A stretch of 6,702 nt of DNA from Gammaproteobacteria bacterium (lineage in GTDB: Bacteria > Pseudomonadota > Gammaproteobacteria > SZUA-229): NCBI GenBank assembly GCA_029287815.1, contig JARFQK010000028.1:1-6702 (forward strand). Direction: 5' to 3'. The position numbers and the translations under genes were made by a program. The notes beneath the pieces were generated by a model. That model ran no database searches, was not told the origin of the DNA, and worked only from the letters and a program-made list of their open reading frames with translations. Below, one piece after another: positions 6,220 through 6,702 of the stretch. Numbering within the stretch: the first letter of the stretch is position 1; each line of letters opens with the position of its first letter.

Positions 6220-6702
6220 TTACTCAGGAGCCGCTTGGTCGTGTTCGACGAAAATCAGTTCTGCAACGTCGAATCCAAGCTCTGACGCCCGCTTCACAAA
6301 GCGCTCCCGCAGTTCGGTGCTGACATCCGGCGTTCTGGACAGCAGCCATAGGTAAGATTTGTTGTAGCCGGCGACGAATGCGTGGCTGTAGGCCGATTCA
6401 TCCAGCTCGAATATTACGTACGAACCATAAAAGGGTCCGAAAAATGAGACCTTGAGATGCCCCTTGGTCGGGTCATCCACAGGTTTCGCTTTGCCCTCGA
6501 TTCGCTTCCACTCGTTCGTATTCGTGTCCAAGCCGCTGTTGGTCACCGCGATCAGACCATCATCGCGTAAGCTGTACTCTGCAGAGACGTTACTCAGGCC
6601 GCGTTCGAAGCGATGATCGAGACGGGCGATTTCGTACCATTTGCCGAGGTAGCGGTCGATGTCGAAATCCTCGACCGGATAAACCTGATCTGGCAAGCCC
6701 GT
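6220..6702 (-). CDS. blc: Blc-type lipocalin, 5' end beyond window edge
   Basis: This is a bacterial lipocalin of the Blc group, which are usually lipoproteins on the inner face of the outer membrane that bind lysophospholipids or other lipids. Counting from the TTG codon at 6696, the lipocalin signature G-K-W-Y-E-I-A-R is at 18-25, followed by L-D-H-R-F-E-R-G-L, the central K-V-S-F-F-G-P-F-Y-G at 82-91 and the C-terminal Y-L-W-L-L-S-R-T-P at 115-123. These match the E. coli Blc family along the whole barrel. The frame stays open to the right edge, and the last codons read T-G-L-P-D. In homologues that segment directly follows the lipobox cysteine, so the real start and signal peptide almost certainly lie outside and TTG 6696 is not the start. 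The stop is TAA at 6220-6222. The DUF4282-like gene follows 40 bases downstream. Family assignment is firm; lipidation is inferred. Confidence 0.92.
   Translation of the reverse strand, partial: TGLPDQVYPVEDFDIDRYLGKWYEIARLDHRFERGLSNVSAEYSLRDDGLIAVTNSGLDTNTNEWKRIEGKAKPVDDPTKGHLKVSFFGPFYGSYVIFELDESAYSHAFVAGYNKSYLWLLSRTPDVSTELRERFVKRASELGFDVAELIFVEHDQAAPE

Overview
This GC-rich window most likely comes from the chromosome of a gammaproteobacterium. The evidence is a Blc-type lipocalin, a two-gene RND efflux operon of the proteobacterial adaptor-permease type, and intergenic palindromic repeats of a kind common in environmental gammaproteobacteria. The taxonomic call is an inference; the window holds no rRNA or other phylogenetic marker.

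Left part, plus strand: the window opens inside the 3' portion of a gene for a periplasmic Tll0287-like (DUF3365) protein with one c-type haem site (to 437). A 216-bp gap without a gene follows; it holds one isolated arm of a repeat that is found complete on the far side of the efflux operon. Next come an RND periplasmic adaptor (654-1973) and an RND inner-membrane permease (1970-5101). Their coding regions overlap by ATGA, so they are almost certainly co-translated. Together they would form the inner-membrane and periplasmic parts of an export system; no outer-membrane channel or regulator gene lies in the window.

Middle, 5102-5353: a convergent intergenic region filled by a composite repeat. 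It has 16-bp terminal inverted repeats (5112-5127 and 5323-5338), a central imperfect palindrome (5173-5239), an exact 23-bp direct repeat (5092-5114 and 5243-5265) whose first copy contains the permease stop codon, and a right-hand hairpin (5283-5342). There is no protein-coding gene in it.

Right part, minus strand: from right to left come a Blc-type lipocalin (6220 to beyond the right edge), a small DUF4282-like two-helix membrane protein (5844-6179), and a small exported protein of unknown function with four cysteines (5354-5758). The first two look like an operon. The third has its own ribosome binding site after an 85-bp gap and could be in the same transcript or separate.

I see no strong evidence for a wholly new system. 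The most unusual material is the repeat architecture that flanks the efflux operon on both sides and reaches into the permease gene's 3' end.
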